Below are positions 8,690 through 18,411 of a stretch of DNA of 64,000 nt, piece after piece. This stretch comes from an uncultured Kushneria sp. (lineage in GTDB: Bacteria > Pseudomonadota > Gammaproteobacteria > Pseudomonadales > Halomonadaceae). The notes under the pieces are model-generated. The model saw only the letters and a list, made by a program, of their open reading frames with translations. It was not told the origin of the DNA and searched no databases. The stretch is taken from contig NZ_CANMFC010000001.1 in assembly GCF_947497025.1 (NCBI RefSeq), positions 62,001 through 126,000 of the forward strand, given 5' to 3'. The first letter of the stretch is position 1. The number at the start of each line of letters is the position of its first letter. A program made the translations under genes and the position numbers.

Positions 8690-11062
8690 ATGCAGGCGAC
8701 AACAGGGCTTTGGCCGCTGACGGCCATGCGCCGGATGGGTGCGATGGTGATGCTGGTGTTGATCATGCTGACGGGTGTGCCGCAGGCCCACGGCTCGGCC
8801 GCCGAGCTTGCCGGGCTGGGAGCCGGTGGCAAGGATGATGCCGGCAAGGGCGAGCAGGTGTCTCCCGAGCAGATGCGCGACTCGCTGGATCAGTTGATCT
8901 CGACACTTGAAAACAGTGAGCAGCGCGACTCGCTGCTAAAGGGCCTGCGCGATCTGCGCGAAGCAAGTCGGGCCCGTATCGAAAGCGATAACGCCGAGGG
9001 CGCATCGGGCGCTTCCGGGCGTGGTTTACTGGGCGCACTGGCCACCACCTTCGAGGAGGTAACCGGTCAGGAAGGAGAAGGGCGAAGCCTGATCCAGAGC
9101 TGGCAGCGACGCGCCGACAGCGCGCTTGAGGATCTGTCCGGGCGATTCGGCGAGCCCGCCAATCGCTGGTCACTGATCCGCGATTTTCTGCTCACGATCA
9201 CCGTGCAGGCGGTGGCGGCGCTGCTGCTTTATCTGCTGATTCGCGCCGTTGGCAAATACTATGGTGTGACGCTGCGTCTGCCCGAGCAGCCGACCGCCGT
9301 GATGCTGATGCGCTATTGTCTGAGACGGTTGCTGCCCATGGGCGCCGCCTTTGCCGCCACCCTGGTGATCACCTTTCGAATGGGGCCCACTCCCGGAATG
9401 ATACTGGCCACCACGCTTGGGTGGGCCGCGCTGTGCGGCATGGTGTTTGCCTCGGTTTGTGAGGTGGTCTTTTCGCTGTTTTCCTGGGGGCATCGCCGCA
9501 CGGCATTGCGTCTTTTGCGCCAGCAGGGGGCCTGGCCGCTTTTCTATATCGGCAGCGTGGCCGCACTGGGAGATGCGCTCAATGCCTCACTGCTCAATGA
9601 AGCGCTCGGCAATGCTCTGGCCGGTTTCAGCGCCGAGGTGGTCAATATCGCGGCGGTTGTGCTGACCGGATTTTTCGTGGTGCGTTTTCGACGTCCGATT
9701 CGACATCTGATTCGCAACCGTCCGCTGAGTCAGCGACAGCAGGGCGGCGTTGTCAGCGACCTGATTCAGGTACTGGGCAGGGTCTGGCACATTCCGGCCC
9801 TTCTGATCGTGGCCGCTTCGCTGCTGGCCATTCTGACCTACAGCGGTGACGTGCGCTCGGTCTTTGCCCGAGCGCTTTTGACCGCTGCGCTCATGATCGT
9901 CACGCTGATTGTGACCAGCCTTTTGCGTCGCAACAGCCAGCAGGTGCAACAGCGGCCCAGGCGTTCGCTCTATATTCGGCGCCTGACCCGATTTGGCTAT
10001 GTGCTGTGCCATCTGGCCTGCTGGGTCATCTTTGCCGAATGTGCCGCTCAGGCCTGGGGTTTTTCACTGCTGAATCTCGGGCGAACCGGCGGGGTGGGAG
10101 AGCGCATCGCGCAGCCCTTGATCAGTATCGGCCTGACGGTGCTGATCTGCTGGCTGATCTGGATTTTGACCGATACGGCCATCCATCGTGCCATGACGTC
10201 AACGTCGCGCTCCCAGCGTGGGCGGGCGCGCCGTGCCCGGGCCGAAACCATTACACCGCTGATGCGCAACGTGGTGTTTGTCACCATCGTGGTGATCGGC
10301 TCGATCGTGGCGCTGGCCAACCTGGGCGTCAATGTGACACCGCTGCTGGCCGGTGCCGGGGTCATCGGTCTGGCGGTCGGTTTTGGTGCCCAGACGCTGG
10401 TGCAGGATTTGATCACCGGCATCTTCATTCTGGTAGAAGACACGCTGGCCATTGATGACTTCGTCGATGTCGGCGGCAACCTGGGGACAGTCGAAAAGCT
10501 CAGCCTGCGCACCATTCGCCTGCGCGATCTGGATGGCATCGTGCATTCGGTGCCCTTCAGCCAGATCAAGGCGGTGCAGAACTATTCGCGGGAATTCGGC
10601 TACGCCTTGTTTCGAGTGCGGGTGCCTCAGCGCATGACCATCGATCGTGCCATTGAGATGATCGAGGAGACGGCCGGCGGCATGCGCAACGATCCACTGT
10701 TTCGTTTCAAGATCTGGTCGGCGCTCGAGATGCAGGGCGTGGAGAGCTTTACCGAAGGCTCGGCCATCGTGCGTGCTCGCTTTCGTACCGCGCCGGTCAT
10801 GCAGTGGGAAGTTGCCCGCGAGTTCAATCTGCGTCTTAAGCGACGCATGGATGAAGAGGGCTTCGATCTGGCCGTGCCGCGCACGAGCATTCATCTGGAA
10901 AACATTGATGGCCTGCTGGAGCATCTGCGAGGGTCGCGCACGGACGGGCCGCGTGAGGATCACGATGTGGTCGCCACGCCTCTCGAGTCACGCAATGAGA
11001 AAGACGATGCCGACGCGACGCCGGATGGCAGCCCCCCGGGCGATGCGCCCTCGCGACCCTGA
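8690..11062 (+). CDS. Mechanosensitive ion channel family protein (YbiO-like)
   Basis: A 790-residue inner-membrane channel of the MscS superfamily. It starts with a probable signal sequence (about 35 residues), then a periplasmic coiled or helical domain to about residue 165, several membrane helices, and the MscS domain from about residue 530. The pore-lining helix and beta domain show as LLAGAGVIGLAVGFGAQTLV and DDFVDVGGNLGTVEKLSLRT. A polar, Asp/Pro-rich tail of about 45 residues ends the protein. Size and layout match E. coli YbiO (741 aa). Such channels open on hypo-osmotic shock, which suits a halophile. The start at 8690 is preceded by CGGGGA; the ATG twelve codons in is an alternative. 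Confidence 0.9.
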   Translation: MQATTGLWPLTAMRRMGAMVMLVLIMLTGVPQAHGSAAELAGLGAGGKDDAGKGEQVSPEQMRDSLDQLISTLENSEQRDSLLKGLRDLREASRARIESDNAEGASGASGRGLLGALATTFEEVTGQEGEGRSLIQSWQRRADSALEDLSGRFGEPANRWSLIRDFLLTITVQAVAALLLYLLIRAVGKYYGVTLRLPEQPTAVMLMRYCLRRLLPMGAAFAATLVITFRMGPTPGMILATTLGWAALCGMVFASVCEVVFSLFSWGHRRTALRLLRQQGAWPLFYIGSVAALGDALNASLLNEALGNALAGFSAEVVNIAAVVLTGFFVVRFRRPIRHLIRNRPLSQRQQGGVVSDLIQVLGRVWHIPALLIVAASLLAILTYSGDVRSVFARALLTAALMIVTLIVTSLLRRNSQQVQQRPRRSLYIRRLTRFGYVLCHLACWVIFAECAAQAWGFSLLNLGRTGGVGERIAQPLISIGLTVLICWLIWILTDTAIHRAMTSTSRSQRGRARRARAETITPLMRNVVFVTIVVIGSIVALANLGVNVTPLLAGAGVIGLAVGFGAQTLVQDLITGIFILVEDTLAIDDFVDVGGNLGTVEKLSLRTIRLRDLDGIVHSVPFSQIKAVQNYSREFGYALFRVRVPQRMTIDRAIEMIEETAGGMRNDPLFRFKIWSALEMQGVESFTEGSAIVRARFRTAPVMQWEVAREFNLRLKRRMDEEGFDLAVPRTSIHLENIDGLLEHLRGSRTDGPREDHDVVATPLESRNEKDDADATPDGSPPGDAPSRP

Positions 11063-11072
11063 TCAGGGTCGC
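11053..11072. other. Perfect 20-bp palindrome at a convergent gene junction
   Basis: GCGACCCTGATCAGGGTCGC spans the stop codon of the channel gene and ends one base before the stop of the LacI-family gene. It fills the whole 10-base gap between the two convergent genes. It lacks a T-tract. Confidence 0.5.
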
Positions 11073-12107
11073 TCAACTGGTTTCGCCCGGCAGGTGAAGA
11101 TGGCCCCGTACCACCTGGCGAGCCCCCTGACGGCTGCCGGACTGCAGCGCGTCCTCGACAAGATCCATGGCCTGGGTGGCCATGGTCACCAGGTCATGAC
11201 GGATCGAGGGAATGTCCACGCCCAGCAGCTCGGCGCGGGCAATACCGTCAATGCAGAAAAGGCGTGGCCCACCGGGCTGCTCGGGCAGGGGCAGCCCGGC
11301 CCGTCGATAGGCCGCCAGGATGCCCAGGGTGATCTGGTTGTTAATGCCGATCAGGGCATCGGGCAGCGGGGGGCGCCCAAGTCTCTCGTTCAAAAAGTGC
11401 TCGGCAGGGACCATGGAAAAATCACCATAGTGCACCTCGAGCGCGATGTGACTGCCGGCCAGCGCCTCACGCAGGCCTGACACCCGCCCGATGGTGACCA
11501 GCGAATCCGACGGCCCCGAGAGAATCAGAAGCCGCTCGACCGGCTGGCCTTTCATCCATGTCCCGGCCTGGTAGCCGCAGTCCAGGTTGTCGATATAGAC
11601 GCCGCCATAATGAGGCGCTGTCACTTCGCGATCCACCAGAATGACGGCGATGTTCGCCCTTTCCAGCCGTTCGAAATAGGCCGGTTGATAGCGCATGTCG
11701 GCGGAAATGACGGTCAGGATGATCCCATCCACGCCACAGGCAATCAGCCGATCCACGGCCGCCTCTTCCTGGGCAGGCGAATCATGGGAGTCCATGATCA
11801 GCACATCCATCCGACGCATTTCTCCCAGCTGGCTGAAGGCACAGGCCAGCTCATGGAAATAGGGATTATTCAGCTGTGGGTTGATGACGCCGATGACCGG
11901 CCGCCGGTTGGCGTCGTTTTTTGTCGGGCCTCGTTTCGCCATATATCCCATTGTCCGGGCCAGCTCGAGTACCCGCTGGCGTGTCTGCGGGTGCAGTTGC
12001 CCGGGAGCGCTGAACGCGCGCGAGACAGTGATCGGGCTGACGCCGGCTGCCACGGCGACATCCTTTAATCGAATCCTGCCTGTTCCCGTTGATGTGGGCT
12101 TCGCCAT
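11073..12107 (-). CDS. LacI family transcriptional regulator of the polyol operon
   Basis: A 344-residue LacI-type repressor. The N-terminal helix-turn-helix (about residues 13-40) reads RLKDVAVAAGVSPITVSRAF, with the hinge helix after GYMAKRG. A periplasmic-binding-like effector domain follows, beginning RRPVIGVINPQL. It is divergent from mtlE across a 362-base gap, so it most likely represses the polyol operon and responds to a polyol or its keto product. In Pseudomonas fluorescens the equivalent mtlEFGKDYZ operon is controlled by an AraC-type MtlR, so the regulator family differs here. The start at 12107 has AGG ten bases upstream; the ATG at 12152 is possible but has no ribosome site. Confidence 0.85.
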   Translation of the reverse strand: MAKPTSTGTGRIRLKDVAVAAGVSPITVSRAFSAPGQLHPQTRQRVLELARTMGYMAKRGPTKNDANRRPVIGVINPQLNNPYFHELACAFSQLGEMRRMDVLIMDSHDSPAQEEAAVDRLIACGVDGIILTVISADMRYQPAYFERLERANIAVILVDREVTAPHYGGVYIDNLDCGYQAGTWMKGQPVERLLILSGPSDSLVTIGRVSGLREALAGSHIALEVHYGDFSMVPAEHFLNERLGRPPLPDALIGINNQITLGILAAYRRAGLPLPEQPGGPRLFCIDGIARAELLGVDIPSIRHDLVTMATQAMDLVEDALQSGSRQGARQVVRGHLHLPGETS

Positions 12108-12469
12108 GACATTTTGGCCTGTCTGTTCAAGAAGGGCCGCGGGCGTTGCCATTCCGTGCGGCCAATACTGTTATCTATCATTTTTTATCATTCCTGCCGC
12201 CTGAAAGTTGTTTCAAGAGGGGGCGACATTCGTCGGTCGATAGAGATGTTGTTTTTCTACCAGTGCTTATCAATTGGTTTTAATTTTAATAAATTATTGT
12301 TCAATAAGGAGTTTTTGACACTACTTCGGCTTGCCTGAAATGCATTACTGCTTAACGATGGAGCAATGATGCGAATGACACCAAATGACAAGAAAAAGCA
12401 GGTCGGTGTACCGCAATGAAACGACTTCCTGCCACGGGAAGTCCATTAATGACCAGGGTAGACATTACA
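12108..12469. promoter_or_regulatory. Divergent regulatory region of the polyol operon
   Basis: This 362-base gap is markedly AT-rich at 12245-12320, unlike its surroundings. A perfect -35 hexamer TTGACA lies at 12315-12320, but the -10 positions at the usual distance (AAATGC, AATGCA) are poor, which suits an activator- or repressor-controlled promoter for mtlE. An inverted repeat TGAAA-N4-TTTCA at 12202-12215 is a possible LacI-family operator, though its centre is not symmetric. No gene is visible. Confidence 0.45.
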
Positions 12470-13777
12470 ATGAAAACGTCATGGATCATGCTGTTGGCAG
12501 GACTTGGAAGTGTGGGTGTTGCTCAGGCACAAACCACCATTACGGTGGCAACGGTTAACAACCCTGACATGGTCACCATGCAGAAGATGACCAAAGCCTT
12601 CAATGAGGCGCATCCGGATATCAGGGTCAACTACGTGACGCTGGCTGAAAACGAGCTGCGCCAAAAGATTACGACCGACATTTCAAGCGGGGGCGGTCAG
12701 TACGACGTGATCACCGTCAGCAACTACGAAACACCGATCTGGGCCAAAAACGGCTGGCTCCGTGCCATGGATAACCTGCCGGAAAGTTATCGGGTCGACG
12801 ATTTGATCCCCAGCGTGCGTCAGGGCCTCTCCGTGGACGATAAGCTGTATGCCCTGCCGTTTTACGCGGAATCCTCGATGACCTACTACCGCAAGGACCT
12901 GTTCGAGAAGGCCGGCCTCGAGATGCCTGACCATCCGACCTGGAGTCAGGTACAGGACTTCGCCCAGAAGGTTCATGACCCCAAAAACGGCGTCTACGGC
13001 ATCTGTCTGCGCGGCCTGCCGGGCTGGGGCGAGAACATGGCACTGTTCAGCACCATGGTGAACAGCTTTGGCGGGCGATGGTTCAACGAGCAGTGGGAGG
13101 CGCAGCTAACGTCTCAGGAATGGAAAAACGCCGCCAATGCCTACAAGACCATGCTGACGCAGTATGGGCCGCCCGGGTCGACCTCCAATGGTTTCACCGA
13201 GTCCGAGACGCTGTTTGCCAACGGTCAGTGCGGCATGTGGGTGGACTCCACGGTGGCCGCCGGCTACCTCTCCAACCCCGACAACTCCAAGGTGGCCGAG
13301 CACGTGGGCTTTGCTCAGGCGCCGCACGAGACCACCGAAGCCGGTTCAAGCTGGCTGTATGCCTGGGCACTGGCCGTGCCGGAGTCGGCGGATCATCCTG
13401 AAGCGGCACAGACCTTTGTCGACTGGGCGACCTCTGCCGACTACATCCAGAGTGTGGCGGATGCCCACGGCTGGCTGTCGGTGCCGCCGGGGACCCGTGA
13501 ATCGACCTATGACAGTCAGGGCTATCAGGAAGTGGCACCCTTTGCCGGACTGGTTGAAGAGGCCATCAACAGTGCCGACCCGGAGCACCCGACCGCTGAA
13601 CCCGTGCCCTATACCGGCATTCAGTTCATCAGCATCCCGCAGTTTCAGGCCATTGGTACGCGGGTCGGTCAGATCATGGCCGGTATCCTGAGCGGCCAGA
13701 CCAGCGTCGACGAGGGCCTCGGTCAGGCGCAGGCCTTCACCGAACGGCTGATGCGTCGTGCCGATGTCGCTAAATAG
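12470..13777 (+). CDS. mtlE: Polyol (mannitol/sorbitol) ABC transporter substrate-binding protein
   Basis: A 435-residue periplasmic binding protein of the extracellular family 1 type, MtlE/SmoE group. The signal peptide is MKTSWIMLLAGLGSVGVAQA, cleaved after AQA at about residue 20. The mature chain begins QTTITVATVNNPDMVTMQ. I chose the ATG at 12470 because it gives a clean signal peptide with AGGGTAG upstream; open frame extends to 12416. It is first in the operon mtlEFGK-mtlD-xylB. The MtlE group delivers D-mannitol, D-glucitol and D-arabitol to the permease; the exact preference here is inferred from context. Confidence 0.9.
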   Translation: MKTSWIMLLAGLGSVGVAQAQTTITVATVNNPDMVTMQKMTKAFNEAHPDIRVNYVTLAENELRQKITTDISSGGGQYDVITVSNYETPIWAKNGWLRAMDNLPESYRVDDLIPSVRQGLSVDDKLYALPFYAESSMTYYRKDLFEKAGLEMPDHPTWSQVQDFAQKVHDPKNGVYGICLRGLPGWGENMALFSTMVNSFGGRWFNEQWEAQLTSQEWKNAANAYKTMLTQYGPPGSTSNGFTESETLFANGQCGMWVDSTVAAGYLSNPDNSKVAEHVGFAQAPHETTEAGSSWLYAWALAVPESADHPEAAQTFVDWATSADYIQSVADAHGWLSVPPGTRESTYDSQGYQEVAPFAGLVEEAINSADPEHPTAEPVPYTGIQFISIPQFQAIGTRVGQIMAGILSGQTSVDEGLGQAQAFTERLMRRADVAK

Positions 13778-13817
13778 TCGACCCGTCACTGGTGACTGAT
13801 CGTCGGTCACACGTTCG

Positions 13818-13842
13818 ACCACGCGGGTTTTGCCCGCGTGGT
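13818..13842 (+). other. Intercistronic hairpin between mtlE and mtlF
   Basis: ACCACGCGGG and CCCGCGTGGT form a perfect 10-bp stem with loop TTTTG, followed by only three T residues. Hairpins like this after binding-protein genes commonly protect the upstream message and cause partial termination, giving more binding protein than permease. Confidence 0.6.
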
Positions 13843-13881
13843 TTCCTCCGTTGATGACTTCCGCCATTCGAGGCCCGCGAC

Positions 13882-14784
13882 ATGAGTGCTCCTCCCACCA
13901 ACGCGTCACCCAAACGGCGTGCGCCTACCAAAAGGCTGATGGCCCCATCAGTGCTGTTTCTGCTGGTCTGGATGATTGTTCCGCTGGCGATGACGCTGTA
14001 CTACTCGCTGCAGGACTACAACCTGATGATGCCGGACATGCGCGGCTTCGCCGGGGGTTTAAGCTATGAGCTGCTCTTTACCGATCCCGTGTTCTGGGAT
14101 GCGCTGCTCAATACGCTGCTTTTGGTGGTGACCTGCCTTCTAATCACGGTCGTGGCGGGACTGGCACTGGCACTGTTGTTCAATCGCACCTTCGTGGGCC
14201 GGGGGATTGCGCGAACGCTGGCCATTTCCCCGTTTTTCGTCATGCCGGTCGTCACCGGCCTGATCTGGAAATACATGCTGCTGGACCCGGTCTACGGGCT
14301 GTTCTCCTGGGTGATGCGCTCAATGGGGTTTGAGCCCATCGAGTGGCTGTCGAGCTATCCGCTGCTGTCGGTAGTGATGATGATCAGCTGGGAGTGGACG
14401 CCCTTTGCATTGCTGATTCTGCTTACCGGGCTTCAGTCCCTGCCGGAGGATCAGCTCGAGGCGGTACGGCTGGACGGCGCCAATCGCTGGCAGGAGTTTC
14501 GCCACATTGTACTGCCGCATCTGGGGCAGGTGCTCTATGTGGTGGTCATGCTCGAGAGTATCTTCTTTCTGACCTCCTTTGCCGAGATCTACGCCACCAC
14601 CAGCGGTGGCCCCGGGACGGCCACCACCAATCTGCCGTACTACATCTACCTGGGGGCGTTTTTCCAGTACGACATCGGGCTTTCCTCGGCGGCCGCCATC
14701 GGTGCTGTCGTGCTGGCCAACATCTGCGCCATATTCCTGATCCGGTTTGTGGCCGGTAACCTCAATGCAGGGAGCCAACGATGA
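13882..14784 (+). CDS. mtlF: Polyol ABC transporter permease MtlF
   Basis: A 300-residue inner-membrane permease of the MalF type with about six membrane segments after a basic N-terminus of about 20 residues. The EAA loop that contacts the ATPase is seen as LEAVRLDGANRWQEFRHIVLP near residues 193-213. It pairs with MtlG, whose start overlaps its stop by four bases (ATGA), showing translational coupling. The gene lies about 100 bases downstream of mtlE, after a hairpin. Confidence 0.92.
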   Translation: MSAPPTNASPKRRAPTKRLMAPSVLFLLVWMIVPLAMTLYYSLQDYNLMMPDMRGFAGGLSYELLFTDPVFWDALLNTLLLVVTCLLITVVAGLALALLFNRTFVGRGIARTLAISPFFVMPVVTGLIWKYMLLDPVYGLFSWVMRSMGFEPIEWLSSYPLLSVVMMISWEWTPFALLILLTGLQSLPEDQLEAVRLDGANRWQEFRHIVLPHLGQVLYVVVMLESIFFLTSFAEIYATTSGGPGTATTNLPYYIYLGAFFQYDIGLSSAAAIGAVVLANICAIFLIRFVAGNLNAGSQR

Positions 14785-15635
14785 CTGCATCCACCGTTGA
14801 TCAAACCCCCGGTCGCAAAAGTGGCTTTGGTGGCACATTGCTGACGCTGCTGGCCTGGGTAATCGGTATCACCATGTTTTTTCCGATTCTCTGGGTGGTC
14901 CTGACGGCGCTCAAGACCGAGCAGACCGCATTCAGCATGACGCCGACCTTCATTTTCTCCCCCACGCTCGAGAGCTTTAAAAGCGCGCTGGCTCAGGGCA
15001 GCGGCTACTGGCACTACGCGCTGAACTCGGTGATCACGGCGCTGGGCTCAACGCTGGTCGGGCTGGCGCTGGCCATACCGGCGGCCTATGCCATGGCGTT
15101 TTATCCCTCAAAGCGCACCGACTTCACGCTGGTGTGGATGGTCTCGACCAAGTTCATTCCGGCCGTGGGTGTGCTGATTCCGGTCTTTCTGGTCTATCGC
15201 TCGCTGGGGCTTCTGGACACACGGCTGGGGCTGACCATGCTGTTCACCTCCATGAACCTGCCCATCATGGTGTGGATGGTGTACTCGTATTTTCGCGATA
15301 TCCCGGTGGACATCGTCGAGGCTGCCAGCATCGATGGCGCGAGCACGGCCCAGACCATGTTTCGTGTGATTTTGCCGCTGGCGCTGCCGGGCCTTGCCTC
15401 GACCGGACTGCTGGCCCTGATTCTGGCCTGGAACGAGTCGTTCTGGAGTTTGACCATGACTGACTATCACGCGGCCACGCTTGCCGTATACACGGCCTCC
15501 TTCAAGAGTGGTGAAGGGCTTTTCTGGGCGCGACTGTCGGCCGCCTCGGTAATGACCATTGCGCCCATCGTGGTGCTGGGCTGGTTTGCCCAGCGTCAGA
15601 TGGTCCGCGGACTGACCTTTGGCGCCGTCAAGTAG
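14781..15635 (+). CDS. mtlG: Polyol ABC transporter permease MtlG
   Basis: A 284-residue inner-membrane permease of the MalG type, partner of MtlF. The EAA motif reads DIVEAASIDGASTAQTMFRV near residue 178, and six hydrophobic segments can be counted. It overlaps the mtlF stop (ATGA), and the ATPase gene follows after 57 bases. Together with MtlF it forms the channel for mannitol, sorbitol or arabitol. Confidence 0.92.
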   Translation: MTASTVDQTPGRKSGFGGTLLTLLAWVIGITMFFPILWVVLTALKTEQTAFSMTPTFIFSPTLESFKSALAQGSGYWHYALNSVITALGSTLVGLALAIPAAYAMAFYPSKRTDFTLVWMVSTKFIPAVGVLIPVFLVYRSLGLLDTRLGLTMLFTSMNLPIMVWMVYSYFRDIPVDIVEAASIDGASTAQTMFRVILPLALPGLASTGLLALILAWNESFWSLTMTDYHAATLAVYTASFKSGEGLFWARLSAASVMTIAPIVVLGWFAQRQMVRGLTFGAVK

Positions 15636-15692
15636 GCGCAATGAATCGATCTGCGCAGCCGCAGGGCTGTGCCTGAACAGGGAAGCACTTCG

Positions 15693-16841
15693 ATGGCAAT
15701 TGTAGAACTGAAAAACGTGGCCAAACGCTACGACAGCATGCCGGGCAGGAAGGGCAATGAGCACGCCAATGCGGTCGAGGATTTCAATCTGATCACAAGG
15801 GATGGCGAGTTCGTGGTGCTGGTCGGGCCCTCCGGCTGTGGCAAATCCACCACCATGCGCATGATCGCAGGCCTTGAACACAACACGGCAGGCGAGATCC
15901 GTATCAACGGTCAGGATGTCAGTGCCGTCGAGCCGCGAGATCGCGATATTGCCATGGTGTTTCAAAGCTATGCGCTCTATCCGCACATGAGTGTTTACCA
16001 CAACATGGCCTTTGCACTGGAGCTCAAGAAGACCCCAAAGGATGAGGTGAAGAAACGCGTACAGGAGGCGGCCAAAATCCTGGACATCGAATATCTGCTG
16101 GACCGCAAGCCACGGGCACTCTCCGGCGGCCAGCGCCAGCGCGTGGCGCTGGGACGGGCGCTGGTACGCCAGCCCCAGGTGTTTTTGATGGATGAGCCGC
16201 TGTCGAATCTGGATGCGCGCCTGCGGGTCGAAATGCGCGCCGAAATTACGCGGCTCCACCGTCGACTGGGCGTGACCACCTTCTACGTCACCCATGATCA
16301 GACCGAAGCCATGACCATGGGCCAGCGTATTGTGGTCATGCGCGACGGTCGCATCCAGCAGATCGACACACCCTACAATCTCTATGAGCGCCCGGTGAAC
16401 CGCTTCGTGGCCGGCTTTATCGGCACGCCGTCAATGAACTTCCTCAAGGCTGATTATCAGGGCGGCACCCTCAAGGGTAAGGGCTTCTCCTGCACCTTGA
16501 ACCCGCATCAGCAGTCGGCGCTGGGTGACAGTGCCCAGTGCTCGCAGTGCTGGTTGGGCATTCGCCCCGAGCATCTGCACCAGACCGAGGCATCTACCGG
16601 CGGCGGCCGGCTTGAGGGCGCAGTCGAGGTCATCGAGCCGCTGGGGCCGGTCACCATGGCGCAGGTACGGGTGGGAGAGACGCTCGTAACGGCGCAGCTG
16701 GCAGCGCATCTGGAGGTACAGATCGGTGACACACTGACACTGGCCTTTGATCCGGATCAGATCCATCTTTTTGACATCGAAAGCGACAGGACGCTGGGGC
16801 TTGAAACAGACCCGGCATCATCGGTTCAGGCTACCGCGTAA
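15693..16841 (+). CDS. mtlK: Polyol ABC transporter ATP-binding protein (UgpC family)
   Basis: A 382-residue ATPase of the MalK/UgpC type. Walker A is GPSGCGKST near residues 46-54, the signature is LSGGQRQRVALGRAL near 145, and Walker B is VFLMDEPLSNLDARLR near 165. A C-terminal regulatory OB-fold region follows residue 240. It powers the MtlEFG importer. The insertion MPGRKGNEHANA near residue 17 is longer than in most relatives. I chose the ATG at 15693 (AGGGAAG upstream) over the GTG at 15669. Confidence 0.92.
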   Translation: MAIVELKNVAKRYDSMPGRKGNEHANAVEDFNLITRDGEFVVLVGPSGCGKSTTMRMIAGLEHNTAGEIRINGQDVSAVEPRDRDIAMVFQSYALYPHMSVYHNMAFALELKKTPKDEVKKRVQEAAKILDIEYLLDRKPRALSGGQRQRVALGRALVRQPQVFLMDEPLSNLDARLRVEMRAEITRLHRRLGVTTFYVTHDQTEAMTMGQRIVVMRDGRIQQIDTPYNLYERPVNRFVAGFIGTPSMNFLKADYQGGTLKGKGFSCTLNPHQQSALGDSAQCSQCWLGIRPEHLHQTEASTGGGRLEGAVEVIEPLGPVTMAQVRVGETLVTAQLAAHLEVQIGDTLTLAFDPDQIHLFDIESDRTLGLETDPASSVQATA

Positions 16842-16903
16842 TCAAACAGCACGGCGGCCCCGACATTCGACAACAGACGTCCGACACCACAGGGAGTGAC
16901 TTC

Positions 16904-18373
16904 ATGACAGCGCTGAAGGCAGGCAATCTTGATCAGTTGGGCGGTGATGTCACGCTGCCTCGCTACCACCGTGACGATGTCAGCGTCGGCATCTTTCACT
17001 TCGGTGTCGGGGGCTTTCACCGCGCCCATCAGGCCATGTATCTCGATGCGCTGATGAATGAGGGCAAGGCGATGGACTTCGGCATCTGCGGTGTCGGCGT
17101 CATGCCGGGGGACCGGCGCATGCAGGAGGTCCTCAAGGCGCAGGACGGACTTTATACCCTGGTGCTGAAGCATCCCGACGGGCGCTGGGAGGCGCAGGTG
17201 ATCGGCTCGATCGTGGATTATCTCTATGCGCCCGATGACCCCGAAACGGTGATCGAGCGACTGGCCAACGAGGCGACCCGAATCGTCTCATTGACCGTGA
17301 CCGAGGGCGGCTACAACTTCCATCATGTCACCGGCGAGTTCAACTTTGACAACCCGGATGTGCGTCATGACCTGGACGCCGGTGCCCCGCCGAAAACCTT
17401 TTTTGGTCTGATTGTCGAGGCGCTGGCGCGTCGGCGCGAGAAGGGCCTCGCGCCGTTCACGATCATGTCGTGTGACAACATCCAGGGTAACGGCGATGTG
17501 GCGAAGGCGTCCTTTGTGGCCTTTGCCCGGCGTCGTGATTCGGCACTTGGCGACTGGATCGCAACCGAGGTGTGCTTTCCCAACTCGATGGTGGATCGCA
17601 TTACGCCGGTGACCACTGATGACGATCGCGCCGAGATCAACAAGCGCTTTGATATCGAGGATGGCTGGCCGGTGGTATGTGAACCCTTTACCCAGTGGGT
17701 GCTGGAGGATCATTTCAACCAGGGGCGCCCGGCCTATGAGGACGTTGGCGTACAGGTCGTCGATGACGTCATGCCCTATGAGCTGATGAAGCTGCGCCTT
17801 TTGAACGCCAGCCATCAGGCGCTGACCTACTTTGGTTATCTCGACGGCTATCGCTACGCGCACGAGGTCTGCCAGGACGAGCTGTATGCTGATTTCCTGC
17901 TCAACTACATGGTCGAGGAGGGCACCCCGACGCTGTCACCCGTGCCCGGGGTCGATCTGGATGAGTATCGCCGTACCCTGATCGAGCGCTTTGCCAACCC
18001 CGAGATTCGCGACACCCTGGCAAGGCTCTGCGCCGAGAGCTCCGATCGCATTCCCAAGTGGTTGTTGCCGGTCATTCGCGAACAGCTCGAACGTGACGGC
18101 GAGATCAAGCGCTCTGCGGCGGTGGTGGCCAGCTGGGCCCGCTACGCCGAGGGCGTTGATGAGCAGGGCGAGCCGATCGAAATCGTCGATCGCATGAAGG
18201 ACGAACTTCACGAGATTGCTCAGCGCAATCGCGACAATCCGCTGGCCTTTATCGAAAACCGGGAAGTGTTCGGTGATCTGGTGGACAACGAGCGCTTTGT
18301 CGAGGCCTATACCCGGGCGCTTTCCCGCCTGCATCAGCAGGGCGCACGGGCCACGGTGGAAGCGGTACGCTAA
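16904..18373 (+). CDS. mtlD: Polyol (mannitol/arabitol) 2-dehydrogenase family protein
   Basis: A 489-residue long-chain mannitol dehydrogenase that oxidises D-mannitol to D-fructose, and often D-arabitol to D-xylulose or D-glucitol to fructose, with NAD. The nucleotide-binding segment is FGVGGFHRAHQAMY near residues 30-43. The catalytic residues fit Pseudomonas fluorescens mannitol 2-dehydrogenase with a one-residue shift: Lys296, Asn301 and His304 in MKLRLLNASHQ. It sits between the transporter and xylulokinase. The symbol follows Pseudomonas usage; this is not the E. coli mannitol-1-phosphate enzyme. The partner xylulokinase suggests that arabitol is at least one real substrate. Confidence 0.9.
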   Translation: MTALKAGNLDQLGGDVTLPRYHRDDVSVGIFHFGVGGFHRAHQAMYLDALMNEGKAMDFGICGVGVMPGDRRMQEVLKAQDGLYTLVLKHPDGRWEAQVIGSIVDYLYAPDDPETVIERLANEATRIVSLTVTEGGYNFHHVTGEFNFDNPDVRHDLDAGAPPKTFFGLIVEALARRREKGLAPFTIMSCDNIQGNGDVAKASFVAFARRRDSALGDWIATEVCFPNSMVDRITPVTTDDDRAEINKRFDIEDGWPVVCEPFTQWVLEDHFNQGRPAYEDVGVQVVDDVMPYELMKLRLLNASHQALTYFGYLDGYRYAHEVCQDELYADFLLNYMVEEGTPTLSPVPGVDLDEYRRTLIERFANPEIRDTLARLCAESSDRIPKWLLPVIREQLERDGEIKRSAAVVASWARYAEGVDEQGEPIEIVDRMKDELHEIAQRNRDNPLAFIENREVFGDLVDNERFVEAYTRALSRLHQQGARATVEAVR

Positions 18374-18411
18374 TCTATCGCCACAACAGTATTTTCGGAC
18401 AGGAAGAGCTC

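Noticed and set aside
12202-12215. TGAAA-N4-TTTCA as a firm LacI-family operator
   Set aside because: The arms are short and the centre is asymmetric. It is mentioned only as a possibility within the intergenic feature.
15108-16295. Long minus-strand open frame (395 codons) across mtlG and mtlK
   Set aside because: It lies antisense to two clearly homologous ABC transporter genes and has His/Gln/Arg-rich composition typical of GC-rich shadow frames. It has no ribosome site.
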